Shown: positions 35,160 to 44,042, counted from the stretch's first letter. The stretch is 64,000 nucleotides of DNA from Parvularcula sp039818345 (GCA_039818345.1 JBCBUC010000006.1:66167-130166), one strand, 5' to 3'. A program made the numbers and translations. The notes: a model not told the origin generated them from the sequence alone.

Positions 35160-35765
35160 ATGCGTGAAGCTTTGACGACAATTGTCACGATTGGTTTTTT
35201 GTCGATCACGCCGGCGTTCGCAGCGTCAGCAACTTTTGATAGTGACGCGGAAGGGTTTAGTCTCACCGGTGGACTTCTCACTGCACCAAGCACGGGCGGT
35301 AATCCAGGAGGGTATCTGGATCTCGATGACACGGCTATCGGCTTTATGCAGCTCGTGTTTCCCCAGATATTTGTCGATGCTGTGGAAGATGGTGCCAAGC
35401 TGACGTTTGACGCTCTTTCATTCGAAGGCGGAATAGACGTCCTGAGCGAGTTCGGCACTGTTACGCTGTCGAATGGAAGCGATTCTATTTCCGCAGACGC
35501 ATTTTCTTTGACGCCGCCTTCGGCAACAACGTGGACAGAAGGTGGTTTGACGTTTGATGCGGCGACGTTCGGTGTGACGCAGGACGAATTTCTGGACGTC
35601 CTGAATGGCCTAGTCTCCCTAACGATGGTGGTGGAGCGGAACAACGTGATTGACGAGCGGGTCGGCATCGACAATGTCAATATCGATCCCATTCCTGTTC
35701 CTGGAGCGGCGCTGCTGTTTCTTCCCGTCGCCGGTGGTATGCTCCGCCTGCGCCGTAAGCGCTAA
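35160..35765 (+). CDS. VPLPA/PEP-CTERM-type exported protein
   Basis: 201-residue secreted protein with a signal peptide (about 1-21, AFA-A) and a C-terminal sorting signal: IPVPGAALLFLPVAGGMLRLRRKR, that is a PVPGA motif, a hydrophobic segment and a basic tail. Such tails are cut by exosortase-type transpeptidases and usually go with exopolysaccharide export. The mature part is acidic, low in Cys and Lys, and predicted beta-rich. GGGGG precedes the ATG. No exosortase is in the window, so the sorting system must be elsewhere. Function unknown. Confidence 0.75.
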   Translation: MREALTTIVTIGFLSITPAFAASATFDSDAEGFSLTGGLLTAPSTGGNPGGYLDLDDTAIGFMQLVFPQIFVDAVEDGAKLTFDALSFEGGIDVLSEFGTVTLSNGSDSISADAFSLTPPSATTWTEGGLTFDAATFGVTQDEFLDVLNGLVSLTMVVERNNVIDERVGIDNVNIDPIPVPGAALLFLPVAGGMLRLRRKR

Positions 35766-35954
35766 GAGGGTTACTGCGCTTGCAGGGTTCTCGTGAACGC
35801 GTTTGGCGAGGACCGGGCACGTTTTAGGACTTCAATGACTATTGAAAGTCGATGCGAATCTCGGCCTCATGAAGCCGCTTGACCGTCGGATCGTGGAACG
35901 AGCCGAGGCGCCCTTTATTTGATGGCCTAAATTCCCTCTAAGCCCTTGATTTAA

Positions 35955-36031
35955 TGGTCGGAGTGGCCGGATTCGAACCGACGACCCCTTCACCCCCAGT
36001 AAAGTGCGCTACCAGGCTGCGCTACACTCCG
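35955..36031 (-). tRNA. tRNA-Pro (GGG anticodon)
   Basis: 77 bases on the minus strand. Acceptor CGGAGTG pairs with CACTCCG, discriminator A, encoded CCA (plus-strand TGG at 35955-35957). Anticodon stem CTTTA/TGAAG encloses CTGGGGG, anticodon GGG. T loop GGTTCGAATCC. It lies behind plsX-fabH-ihfA-merR, a conserved alphaproteobacterial site. Confidence 0.96.
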
Positions 36032-36091
36032 ACCGACCGCGTTGCGGGCCCCCGGCACTAACAAAGCTCGGCGAGGGCCGCAAGGAAACGA

Positions 36092-36499
36092 TCAGGCCAT
36101 TTTCCGCAGCAGCGATTTGGCTTTCCCGGCGTCCTTCAAGATCGCTTTGATCTCTTCGACGACACCGCTCAGGGACGCTTCTGCCTGCGGAAGAGCGGCG
36201 CTTGCGTCGCTGTCGCCTCGGCCAAGCTCCATGACAAAGTCAGTACCTTCAGATTTCAGGATCTTTTGCACGCCCTTGGTGGTGTAACCCTCGTCGTGAA
36301 GAAGGCGCTTGATGCCCTGCAAAAGCTCGACGTCCTGCAGCCGATAAAGCCGTCTGCCCCCAGCGCGCCGCATCGGCCGGACGGGAGAAAACACATCTTC
36401 CCAATGACGGAGCACATGCTGGGCAACGCCGATTTCATCGGACGCCTCAGAAATGGTGCGGAACGCGGTGGGTTCCTTGGATGGGCGGCTCGCGCTCAT
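36092..36499 (-). CDS. MerR-family regulator
   Basis: 135-residue MerR-type DNA-binding protein. The winged-helix start FRTISEASDEIGVAQHVLRHWEDVFSPVRPMRRAGGRRLYRLQDVELLQGIKRLLHDEGYTTKGVQKIL covers residues 12-85, and the tail is a short helix with no metal-binding cysteines. This is the conserved MerR that follows ihfA in Alphaproteobacteria; its targets are not known to me. Its ATG overlaps the ihfA stop (ATGA). Confidence 0.9.
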   Translation of the reverse strand: MSASRPSKEPTAFRTISEASDEIGVAQHVLRHWEDVFSPVRPMRRAGGRRLYRLQDVELLQGIKRLLHDEGYTTKGVQKILKSEGTDFVMELGRGDSDASAALPQAEASLSGVVEEIKAILKDAGKAKSLLRKMA

Positions 36500-36804
36500 G
36501 ATTTGCTCGCCCGCATGCCCTCATTGATTCGGTCTTTGAGCACGTGGCTGGCGCGGAAAGTGAGAACCCGGCGCGGTGTAATAGGAACCTCTTCGCCGGT
36601 CTTGGGGTTGCGGCCCATCCGCTCGTTTTTCGAGCGAATTTGGAACGTCCCAAACGAGCTGAGCTTCACCGTTTCGCCAGTTTCGAGGCGGTCTGTGATG
36701 TGACCAAGCAGACTTTCGACAAAGGAGGCCGATTCAGAGCGAGACAAGCCAACATGGCGATGCACGGCATCTGTAAGATCAGCGCGAGTACGCGTACGCG
36801 ACAT
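36496..36804 (-). CDS. ihfA: Integration host factor alpha subunit
   Basis: About 102 residues, HU/IHF fold. It starts TRTRADLTDAVHRHVGLSRSESASFVESLLGHI and has the DNA-arm motif FGTFQIRSKNERMGRNPKTGEEVPI. IHF bends DNA at specific sites and helps recombination and sigma-54 or CtrA-dependent transcription. I prefer the ATG at 36804; one at 36816 would add four residues. Downstream merR overlaps by four bases. Confidence 0.95.
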   Translation of the reverse strand: MSRTRTRADLTDAVHRHVGLSRSESASFVESLLGHITDRLETGETVKLSSFGTFQIRSKNERMGRNPKTGEEVPITPRRVLTFRASHVLKDRINEGMRASKS

Positions 36805-36888
36805 AGGATATTCCATTCTGACCGTTTAAAACCGGAGAAAATTCCACCGGATTTAGCGCTTTACCACGTTCCGCGCGTGTAAGAAACG

Positions 36889-37851
36889 CTAGCACTTCAC
36901 CAAAATAGCGCCCCATGTCAGCCCGCCTCCCATGCCTTCAAAAAGGCAAAGGTCACCGGATTGAATCCGGCCATCGCGGTAGCCTGTATCGAAAGCGAGG
37001 GGGATCGATGCGGCGGAGGTGTTGGCGTGTTCGGCAACGGTGGAGATCACGCGTTCCTCGGGAATGCTCAGCCTTCTGGCGATCCCGTCCAAGATTCGCT
37101 GGTTGGCCTGGTGGGGCACGAACCAATCGACGTCAGAAACGTTGAGCGCCGCTATTTCGAGACATTCCTCGATGGCACTTGAAATCCGAACAATGGCTTC
37201 CTTGAACACTTTCTGGCCATCCATGCGCAGATGGCCCGACGTGCCCGTAGTCGATGGTCCTCCGTCCACATAGAGAATGTCAGACAACCGGCCATCGCAA
37301 TGCTTCACGGCGGCAAGCACGCCGCGTGTGCTATTTTCTTCAGCCTCCAGAACAAAAGCGCCAGCACCGTCGCCAAAGAGCACGCAGGTGCGCCGATCTT
37401 CCCAATCGAGAATGCGCGAGAATGTTTCGGATCCAATCACGAGGGCCCGTCGATGTTGGCCGCTCTCAATGAGGCTTGCCGTGATCGAGAGCGCGTAGAT
37501 GAACCCCGAGCAGACAGCCGCAATATCAAACGCCGCACCCTGATGGACACCGAGCTCCTTTTGGATAAGCGCTGCGCTTGCGGGAAAGGTACGGTCCGGG
37601 GTCGCTGTTGCCACCACCACGAGGTCAATATCAGCCGGTCCAATACCTGCATCATGGAGCGCCTTTTTCGCCGCTTCCGTTCCTAGACTGACGGTCGTTT
37701 CGTTGTCAGAGGCGATGTAACGCTGATGGATGCCGGTGCGTTCACGGATCCAGCTGTCTGAAGTGTCCATGCGCTGGGCGAGTTCGTCGTTACGGACGAC
37801 GCGGGCGGGAAGGGCGCTGCCCGCGCCGCGCAAGACGGCGCGCCGGGTCAT
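36889..37851 (-). CDS. fabH: 3-oxoacyl-ACP synthase III
   Basis: Starts fatty-acid synthesis by condensing acetyl-CoA with malonyl-ACP. 320 residues. The Cys-His-Asn triad is visible as AAVCSGF (about residue 113), VPHQANQRI and EHANTSAASIP. Its ATG overlaps the plsX stop in an ATGA, so plsX-fabH are translationally coupled; ihfA and merR follow, making the standard fatty-acid/nucleoid operon of Alphaproteobacteria. Confidence 0.96.
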   Translation of the reverse strand: MTRRAVLRGAGSALPARVVRNDELAQRMDTSDSWIRERTGIHQRYIASDNETTVSLGTEAAKKALHDAGIGPADIDLVVVATATPDRTFPASAALIQKELGVHQGAAFDIAAVCSGFIYALSITASLIESGQHRRALVIGSETFSRILDWEDRRTCVLFGDGAGAFVLEAEENSTRGVLAAVKHCDGRLSDILYVDGGPSTTGTSGHLRMDGQKVFKEAIVRISSAIEECLEIAALNVSDVDWFVPHQANQRILDGIARRLSIPEERVISTVAEHANTSAASIPLAFDTGYRDGRIQSGDLCLFEGMGGGLTWGAILVKC

Positions 37852-38930
37852 TCGACCGCTGCCACAGGCGCAACATCCTCGACTTCGACATTCTGTGCAC
37901 GTGCAGAGACTGAAGCGATGGTGCGCCGAATTTCATCAAGGAACGGGTTGGCGGCGAGTTTTTCCGCCATATTGACCGCAGAGACAACGCCGGCCGCGTC
38001 AGCGCCGCCATGGCTTTTCACCACGAGCCCACCAAGCCCTAAAAAGGGTGCGCCGTTGACCGAAGATGGATCCATCTTGGCCTTGAGCCGCTTAAGGGAC
38101 CCCATCATGGCCAGCGCGCCGAGTTTCGAAAGCATCGTCTCGGTGAGGGCGTCTTTGACCCATCCGCCGATCAGCCGTGCTGTTCCCTCGGCCGTTTTGA
38201 GCGCCACGTTACCGGTGAAACCATCAGTCACCACCACATCAATCTCGCCTGCGGAAATGTCATTCCCCTCAACGAATCCGATGAAGTTCATTTCCGGATC
38301 GGCCTCACGTAGAATTTTGGCTGCATTTTTGATCAGTGCGCTGCCTTTAAGGTCTTCCTCTCCGACGTTGAGGAGGCCCACGGCCGGTTTGTCTTTGCCA
38401 GACAACGAGCGGTGATAGGCCTCGCCCATGATCGCAAATTGTACGAGTTGTTCAGCGGTCACCTCAACATTGGCGCCAACATCGAGCACCACCGCGTTTC
38501 CCGTCATCGTGGGCCAAAGGGCGGAGGCCGCGGGACGGTCAACGCCTTCGATCATTTTCAGTTGCATGCGCCCGATCGCCATCAGCGCGCCTGTGTTACC
38601 GCACGAGACCACGCCATGGGCGTTGCCGAGCTTGACCTGTTCGATGGCTGCCCACATCGAGCTGTCCCGGGACTTCCTGAGCGCGCGGGCCGGTTTGTCG
38701 TCCATCGCTACGACACCATCTGCATAAAGATGGCTCACACGATCGCTGTTGAGATCGTGCTCGGCGACCGCCGCGCGAATAGCGTCTTCTTGCCCAATCA
38801 GCATCAGTTTTGCCTGCAGGCCGCCATTGATGGCTGATGCACAACCAGCAATGACCTCTGACGCACCCAGATCGCTGCCCATCACATCGATGGCCAATGT
38901 CAGTGTGCCGCGATCGAGTTCGGTCCCCAT
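37848..38930 (-). CDS. plsX: Phosphate acyltransferase PlsX
   Basis: Makes acyl-phosphate from acyl-ACP for phospholipid synthesis. 360 residues. The family start LTLAIDVMGSDLGASEVIAG and SCGNTGALMAIGRM, DVGANVEVTAEQLVQFAIMG and FVEGNDISAGEIDVVVTDGFTGNVALKTAEG segments are diagnostic. It is the first gene of the plsX-fabH-ihfA-merR run; yceD and rpmF, which often precede it, are several kilobases away. Confidence 0.96.
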   Translation of the reverse strand: MGTELDRGTLTLAIDVMGSDLGASEVIAGCASAINGGLQAKLMLIGQEDAIRAAVAEHDLNSDRVSHLYADGVVAMDDKPARALRKSRDSSMWAAIEQVKLGNAHGVVSCGNTGALMAIGRMQLKMIEGVDRPAASALWPTMTGNAVVLDVGANVEVTAEQLVQFAIMGEAYHRSLSGKDKPAVGLLNVGEEDLKGSALIKNAAKILREADPEMNFIGFVEGNDISAGEIDVVVTDGFTGNVALKTAEGTARLIGGWVKDALTETMLSKLGALAMMGSLKRLKAKMDPSSVNGAPFLGLGGLVVKSHGGADAAGVVSAVNMAEKLAANPFLDEIRRTIASVSARAQNVEVEDVAPVAAVE

Positions 38931-39003
38931 GGGTCCACTTGTCCTTTCGTGTTGAGTGCCCTCAACAACATCCGATCAACTGCTTCAACCACGATCCTTC
39001 CGG

Positions 39004-40203
39004 CTAAGGAAGAATAGGATCTTCAATCATCTTGGCTGATTTCAGCCACCATTCCTGGTCAAAGCCTTGAATTTCGAGATTGGATATAAACTGCCTTGCG
39101 CCCGACTCCCAAGAGAAGCGTTCGGACCATGCGCGACATTCGTCAGCGTTTCGATTCTCAAGCGCCTCAAGAATCGCTGTTTTGAGGTCCTCGTTAAGGG
39201 CGCCAGCGCCTTTCGGCGCGCCGTCGAGGATCTCCAGCGGCCCGCGGACGGGGTAGGAGGCCACGGGCACCCCGCTGGCCAAAGCCTCGACATTGACCAG
39301 CCCAAAGGTGTCGGTCCGTGATGGGAAGACAAAAACGTCGGACGCGGCGTATCGTTTGACGAGATCTTCACCATAGTGTTTGCCGGCGAAATGGACATTC
39401 TTGTCCTTATATTTCTCGCGCAACTCTTGTTCTTGCGGTCCTGCACCGACAAGAACCTTTGTACCCGGAAGGTCGAGGTCGAGAAAATCCTCAAGGGTCT
39501 TTTCCACCGCAAAACGGCCGACATAGGTCATGATGGGCCGGGGTAGCCCATCAAAGACATCGCTTTCGACTGGCCTGAATTGATCCGTATCCACACCGCG
39601 TTCCCAAAGCCGCATGTTGCGGAAACCCTTTTCATCGAGCTCTTGCATGAGCCCAGGTGTGGCCACCATCATGGCTTCGCCGTGATTGTGAAAATCTCGG
39701 AGCAGGGCGTAACCCCAATTGATCGGGAACCTGATCCGGTCATAGGCGTATTCAGGAAAGCGTGTATGAAAACTGGTGGTGTACGGAAACTTACGCCGCC
39801 GGCAAAATCGACGCGTGGCCCGCCCGATCGGGCCTTCGGTGGCAATATGAATGGCGTCTGGCTGAAAGGCGTTGATCATCGACGCCACTTTGCGATTGGG
39901 GAAAAGCGAGAGCCGAATTTCCGAATAGCTTGGCATCGGCACGGAGTGGAACTCCTGAGGCGTGATATAGAGCACCTCATTGCCGAATTTTGTGAGGATG
40001 GTGCCCAGCGTATCGAGCGTGGTGACCACGCCATTCAGCTGCGGCTTCCATGCGTCGGTGGCGATGACAATCTTTAAGCCACTCTCGGAATTGGGCATTT
40101 GGAACTTTTGTTTGGGGCGGGTCAGCTTGCGCACGCGCCCGCTCAGGCCCTGCAGTCGCGAACGGTCGGCACCGTCCGCTGCTTCTGTCGGCAAATCACT
40201 CAT
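39004..40203 (-). CDS. Glycosyltransferase family 4 (MgtA/DgtA-like)
   Basis: About 399 residues, GT-B fold. The N-terminal domain starts LKIVIATDAWKPQLNGVVTTLDTLG, as in glycosyltransferases that add sugars to diacylglycerol or phosphatidylinositol, and the C-terminal domain has VFVFPSRTDTFGLVNVEALASGVPVASYPVRGPLEIL with the E-x7-E pattern. A role in glycolipid synthesis is likely by family. Start uncertain: the frame is open to 40269, and both 40203 and a later ATG (MPNSESG) lack a clear ribosome site. Confidence 0.82.
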   Translation of the reverse strand: MSDLPTEAADGADRSRLQGLSGRVRKLTRPKQKFQMPNSESGLKIVIATDAWKPQLNGVVTTLDTLGTILTKFGNEVLYITPQEFHSVPMPSYSEIRLSLFPNRKVASMINAFQPDAIHIATEGPIGRATRRFCRRRKFPYTTSFHTRFPEYAYDRIRFPINWGYALLRDFHNHGEAMMVATPGLMQELDEKGFRNMRLWERGVDTDQFRPVESDVFDGLPRPIMTYVGRFAVEKTLEDFLDLDLPGTKVLVGAGPQEQELREKYKDKNVHFAGKHYGEDLVKRYAASDVFVFPSRTDTFGLVNVEALASGVPVASYPVRGPLEILDGAPKGAGALNEDLKTAILEALENRNADECRAWSERFSWESGARQFISNLEIQGFDQEWWLKSAKMIEDPILP

Positions 40204-40269
40204 GGGCTGGCAATAGAGGTCTCTGAGATGCGTGTCACCCGGTGAGTGCGGCTCGTTACCACTCCTCAA

Positions 40270-40432
40270 TCCGGGCTTTCATGACACATCACACCATTTT
40301 CTTGTGCGGCGCAAAAAATCCTTGCGTCTCACTAGAGTTGATGCCACCTTCCGAGTCGCTGGTTTTGGCCAGCGAGCCCTTCCGGGCGTTTCCTCCCTAG
40401 ACTGGCCGCGACTTTTGTCGCGGCCTTTTTTT
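40270..40432 (+). ncRNA. Candidate small RNA with intrinsic terminator
   Basis: A plus-strand intrinsic terminator, GGCCGCGAC (40404-40412), loop TTTT, GTCGCGGCC (40417-40425) and T7, has no plus-strand gene in front of it; both flanking genes are on the minus strand. A second perfect hairpin, TCGCTGG (40356-40362)/CCAGCGA (40369-40375), and a CCTCCC sequence that could bind Shine-Dalgarno sites lie between. The 5' end is not determinable; the left boundary given is the last base before the upstream gene. Confidence 0.45.
40404..40432 (+). terminator. Orphan intrinsic terminator
   Basis: A perfect 9-bp GC-rich stem with a TTTT loop followed by seven T. The T run is on the plus strand only, so it does not terminate the minus-strand gene upstream or downstream. 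Confidence 0.88.
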
Positions 40433-40480
40433 ATCGGCGTAGTTTGCAGACAATAACGAAGAAGGCCAGCGTTTTGATGC

Positions 40481-41353
40481 TTATTCTGCGGCCAAGACCG
40501 CTGGCCGATGCGCGGAGAACACACGGTCCACAACCTTGGCGAGTTGAGTGGCAAAGCTTTTAAAGTGACGGCTGCGTGCCACGCGATTTTCATCGAGGTA
40601 GAGGCCGCGATTAATCTCAATCTGAAGAACACCCACGCCGTCATGGGGATTGCCGTAATGGGAGGCCACATATCCACCCGCATAGGGCGTGTTCCGCGCG
40701 ACATCGAAGCCTTCCGCCCGGAATGCCTCTTCCCACAGTGCAGCGTCGCTGTTTTGGCAGGCCGCGCCGAACAGGTCTCCCAGCACAATGTCAGGGAGTT
40801 TCGAAGCGCCGCCGGCTGTTGATGGCATTGAATGCCAGTCAACAATCAGAACTTGGGAAAACCGCGATTTGGCTTCATCAATCAGTGTGCTGACAGATTT
40901 ATGGTACGGCGAAAAGCAGTTTTTAAGGCGCGCTTTTGCCTCGGTGCTGGGTAATCGTGCTGGGTAGATCTGTCGTCCGTCCGCCGCCAATTTCGGGATG
41001 ACACCAAAGCCTGCAATCACCCTGTTGCTTCGGCTTTCCGCAGCATGGTCGAGCGGTCCCTGAAAAAGCAACGGATCAAGCTCACGCGGTGATCTGTTGA
41101 GGTCAACGAACACGCGCGGGAATTTTGCCGTGACGATCGGCACTGATTCGCTCGCGCCTTGGGGAATCAACTGGTCGACATAGGCGTCCTCGGACCGCCG
41201 CAGTGTTTCGAGTGGCAGCAGCGCTTGTTGCAACAGCCGGCGGGGATAGTCCCGTCCCGCATGCGGGCAAGTGAAAATCAACGGCGTTTGCCAAAGGGCA
41301 GGCCGCGTGATCTCGTGTCCTGGATAATTCTCTTTGATGATGCGCGCGACCAT
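40481..41353 (-). CDS. N-formylglutamate amidohydrolase family protein
   Basis: 290-residue zinc amidohydrolase family protein. Metal- and substrate-site motifs include TCPHAGRDYP near residue 30, DLNRSPRELD, and VDWHSMPS. Family members (HutG type 2) split N-formylglutamate in histidine degradation, but no hut genes are near, so the physiological substrate may differ. It is divergent from cpdR; this pairing is conserved in Alphaproteobacteria. Confidence 0.87.
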   Translation of the reverse strand: MVARIIKENYPGHEITRPALWQTPLIFTCPHAGRDYPRRLLQQALLPLETLRRSEDAYVDQLIPQGASESVPIVTAKFPRVFVDLNRSPRELDPLLFQGPLDHAAESRSNRVIAGFGVIPKLAADGRQIYPARLPSTEAKARLKNCFSPYHKSVSTLIDEAKSRFSQVLIVDWHSMPSTAGGASKLPDIVLGDLFGAACQNSDAALWEEAFRAEGFDVARNTPYAGGYVASHYGNPHDGVGVLQIEINRGLYLDENRVARSRHFKSFATQLAKVVDRVFSAHRPAVLAAE

Positions 41354-41522
41354 GCCACCCCGCCGTTAAGGTGTTTCATAGAGGCTGAAGACGCAGAGGA
41401 GAACACTTTTATGTCGTTCTCGTGACTTGGATAAGACATTAACCATGTGCTTGCGCTTCACGGGGTATTAAGGGGCAGCTAGGTATGGTGTGGCACGACA
41501 TAAAATAGGGGGGAGTCCGGCA

Positions 41523-41882
41523 ATGGCCGCGATCCTTTTGGCCGAAGACGACGAATCGATGCGCGCGTTTCTGAAGCGAGCTTTAGAACGAGCGGGACAT
41601 GTGGTGGTCGACGCGGGCCAAGGTGACGATGCCCTCAATGAATTGCAGCTACGCGAATTTGATCTTCTTCTCACGGACATTGTGATGCCTATCATGGACG
41701 GCATCGAGCTCGCCCGCCGTGCGGCGGAAATCGATCCAGCGATGAAAATCATGTTCATCACGGGCTTCGCTGCGGTGGCGTTGAACCCAGCCAACCGTAC
41801 GCCTCAGGATGCCAAGGTGCTGTCGAAGCCGTTCCATCTTCGTGATTTGGTGGACGAAGTCGATCGATTGATCGCCGCTTAG
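41523..41882 (+). CDS. cpdR: Response regulator CpdR
   Basis: 119-residue stand-alone receiver protein. The phosphoacceptor is D52 in LLTDIVMP, acidic residues are D9-D10, and the switch Thr and Lys are in MFITGF and VLSKPF. It ends in LIAA. In Caulobacter unphosphorylated CpdR is the ClpXP adaptor that promotes CtrA and PdeA destruction, and its own degradation needs the terminal Ala-Ala, which is seen here. The ATG at 41523 follows GGGGGGAG. Neighbour of the formylglutamate amidohydrolase gene, as in related genomes. Confidence 0.93.
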   Translation: MAAILLAEDDESMRAFLKRALERAGHVVVDAGQGDDALNELQLREFDLLLTDIVMPIMDGIELARRAAEIDPAMKIMFITGFAAVALNPANRTPQDAKVLSKPFHLRDLVDEVDRLIAA

Positions 41883-41943
41883 GCTTGAAGCCTGCCCTTT
41901 GGGTTCTTATTGTTTATCGGTAAGAAGAAAAAGGGCCTTTTCC

Positions 41944-42129
41944 ATGATCAAGTCTATTCTGCCGCTCGCTGTGGCGACCGTTGCGCTTTCCGGCTGTGTC
42001 ATCGACGCAGGCGGTGATTGGCATGACGACATGTCGCTTGAAGCGCGCACCCAGCTGGCGACAGAGGCTTGCGGGGTTGGCGAGGTGAAATCCGTCACGA
42101 CCGACGGCTTTAGCTGCAAAACAGATTAG
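41944..42129 (+). CDS. Small lipoprotein
   Basis: 61-residue protein with a lipoprotein signal peptide ending in VALSGC, so the mature protein begins at Cys17 and is only about 45 residues. Two further cysteines (EACGVG, SFCK-like SCKTD) may form a disulfide. No family recognised. A short gap separates it from tRNA-Val. Confidence 0.62.
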   Translation: MIKSILPLAVATVALSGCVIDAGGDWHDDMSLEARTQLATEACGVGEVKSVTTDGFSCKTD

Positions 42130-42182
42130 TCTTGCCCGAAACCTTGCGGGCCGGAGCCCAGGCGTCTAAGCGCCTCCGCTCC

Positions 42183-42257
<75 letters not shown>

Positions 42258-42382
42258 TGTCACTTTCATCGAGATGCAAATGGCGGTCTCTTTTTTCGAA
42301 GAGAGATCTTTGCCCGTAGGTGTTCAATGAGGGCGTGGTGCCAACGAGTTTTTCCAACGCACGTTGATCCGACCAAAGATGA

Positions 42383-43588
42383 TTATTTCTTGCTGGGTGA
42401 GAACGACACCACCAAAGCGTGCGAGTTGGTGCCGCTCAGATTGGCGGATAGGCCATACCCGATGGTCCAATTCTGACCCAACGAGCGCGACAGTCCAAGA
42501 TCGATGCTCCAAGGATTTGTTAGCTCTTGTTCGACCGAGATGTTGATCTCCTCGCCGGCAAAAGCGGCCGTGCGAGTCGATTCCCTTTCCAAGCGCGCAT
42601 ATCCGGCCGCCGCGGAAAAGGTATAAAGCGCCTTCTCGGTCGGCACCGCGTAGGTGAGACCAAACGTGCTGAGTAAGGATTCCGATGTGATGTTGCCATC
42701 ATCCACACGGTTCCAATTGTAGCGAAAACCAGCGGTGCCGAGGAGTGGTCGACCGCCGATGATCGCAACAGGCGCGGCGGCTCTAGTGCCAAGACCGAAG
42801 GTGTAGCCGTCAGCTTCGTCGCCGCGATCGAGATTAATCGTGATGGGCTCGTCGAATGTCACGAGATCGAACCCAAGGTTAGGTGTTCCAGAGACTTCAA
42901 AAGCCGTGACCGTCTCTGACTGCAAAATGCCGACCTGACCCGAGAGCTCTAAGAACGGTAAAACGCGATAGCCGACCGAATTGACCCAAGCTGTGCTTGA
43001 AATGTCTGCAAGATCAGTGATCCGGATCTCAAGATCCTCAATCACGAAATCGTCGGGGATTTCGGCTTCGACGCTTTTAATATCAACTTCAGCCTCGGCA
43101 AAAACCAGGGCCGAACTAAAGCGCCAGCGCGATCGCTCATTACTGATCGCTTCCAACTTTTCGCGCAGCTCTGCGCGTTCTTCGCGGCGCCGTCTGATCC
43201 TGTTGGTCTCAGGTTCGTTGGGAACTTCTAAAAGCTCTTCGTCCTGGGACAGAACGCTCTCGGCGTTGAGCGGTTCACCGTCTTCACTGGTCGGTTCACC
43301 CTCGGTTGCTACCGGCTGACGTTCAGTTTCCGGCAGTTCATCATCGGCATCGAGCGGCGCATCGTCGGTAGAAGGAGACGCGCTTTCAGTCTCGGGCTGA
43401 TTGCCCTCAAGGTTGGGTCGATCGGTTTTTGCATCTGCCGGATTGGTTTCTGCTTGTGCTTCTTCCACCACATCGGCGATATCTTCAGCAGCGAGAGCAA
43501 GATTGTTGTCTTGCTCGATTGAGTCTTGTGCCGTTGCTGATCCTATTGCGGCGGCAAAACTGACCGCTAGTGCTCTCCCAATACGCAT
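42383..43588 (-). CDS. Outer-membrane beta-barrel-like protein with acidic linker
   Basis: 401-residue secreted protein. A signal peptide (1-20, ATA-Q) is followed by about 110 residues very rich in Glu, Asp, Pro and Thr, then a coiled coil (RRRREERAELREKLEAISNERSRW) and a C-terminal domain of alternating hydrophobic strands ending in HALVVSFSPSKK. The latter looks like an outer-membrane barrel of 8-10 strands. I know no family for it. AGAGGG precedes the ATG. The gene downstream of its start is the EF-hand protein, same strand, 31 bp away; the acidic linker and calcium-binding partner may belong together. Confidence 0.7.
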   Translation of the reverse strand: MRIGRALAVSFAAAIGSATAQDSIEQDNNLALAAEDIADVVEEAQAETNPADAKTDRPNLEGNQPETESASPSTDDAPLDADDELPETERQPVATEGEPTSEDGEPLNAESVLSQDEELLEVPNEPETNRIRRRREERAELREKLEAISNERSRWRFSSALVFAEAEVDIKSVEAEIPDDFVIEDLEIRITDLADISSTAWVNSVGYRVLPFLELSGQVGILQSETVTAFEVSGTPNLGFDLVTFDEPITINLDRGDEADGYTFGLGTRAAAPVAIIGGRPLLGTAGFRYNWNRVDDGNITSESLLSTFGLTYAVPTEKALYTFSAAAGYARLERESTRTAAFAGEEINISVEQELTNPWSIDLGLSRSLGQNWTIGYGLSANLSGTNSHALVVSFSPSKK

Positions 43589-43619
43589 ACGCCGTATCCC
43601 TCTTTGACCGCCCTAACGC

Positions 43620-44042
43620 TTACTGCGCGGGCAGCAGTCCTGCCTGTTCGAGTTTCTCTTTAAAGGTACCAATTTCGTCGCCTGACACTTCGTTGTCGTC
43701 GTTCTTATCAGCTTGATCGAAGACACGAGCGGGACCTGAATTGAGTTCCGACGCGTCGACATATCCATCACCGCTGGTGTCAAATGTCGAGAAAGCACGG
43801 CCATGCATGCGCCGAGGGACTTCGCTTGGAATCATAGGGCCGAACTCCGTTTGCGAGAGGAGACCATCACCGTTTGCATCGCCTTCAAAAGCGCGGACGT
43901 TCCGTAAAGAAAGGAATTCCTCACGCGTGATCGAACCGTCTTGATTGGGATCAATCGATTCTGGCAGGGTCGTGGTTTGTTCGGCTGCAGCCGTTCCTAA
44001 AAGCAACGTTGCGGTGGCCATCAGTGTAGCTAGGCTGGTCAA
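43620..44042 (-). CDS. Secreted EF-hand calcium-binding protein
   Basis: 140-residue protein with a signal peptide (about 1-20, AAA-E) and four EF-hand loops: DPNQDGSITREE, DANGDGLLSQTE, DTSGDGYVDASE and DKNDDNEVSGDE, each with D-x-D/N-x-D/N-G spacing and Glu at position 12. The third and fourth form a pair. Start is a TTG at 44042, eight bases after GGAG; an ATG at 44021 is an alternative but would shorten the signal peptide. Upstream of, and co-oriented with, the barrel-like gene. Role unknown. Confidence 0.85.
   Translation of the reverse strand: MTSLATLMATATLLLGTAAAEQTTTLPESIDPNQDGSITREEFLSLRNVRAFEGDANGDGLLSQTEFGPMIPSEVPRRMHGRAFSTFDTSGDGYVDASELNSGPARVFDQADKNDDNEVSGDEIGTFKEKLEQAGLLPAQ

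Noticed and set aside
35839..35940. A short minus-strand open stretch ending LHEAEIRIDFQ near tRNA-Pro that could be the tail of a broken gene
   Set aside because: Only about 32 codons after a stop, no start with ribosome site and no family match by eye; left unannotated.
40232..40456. A plus-strand open frame of 74 codons overlapping the orphan terminator
   Set aside because: It reads through the terminator hairpin and has no ribosome site; a small RNA explains the terminator better.
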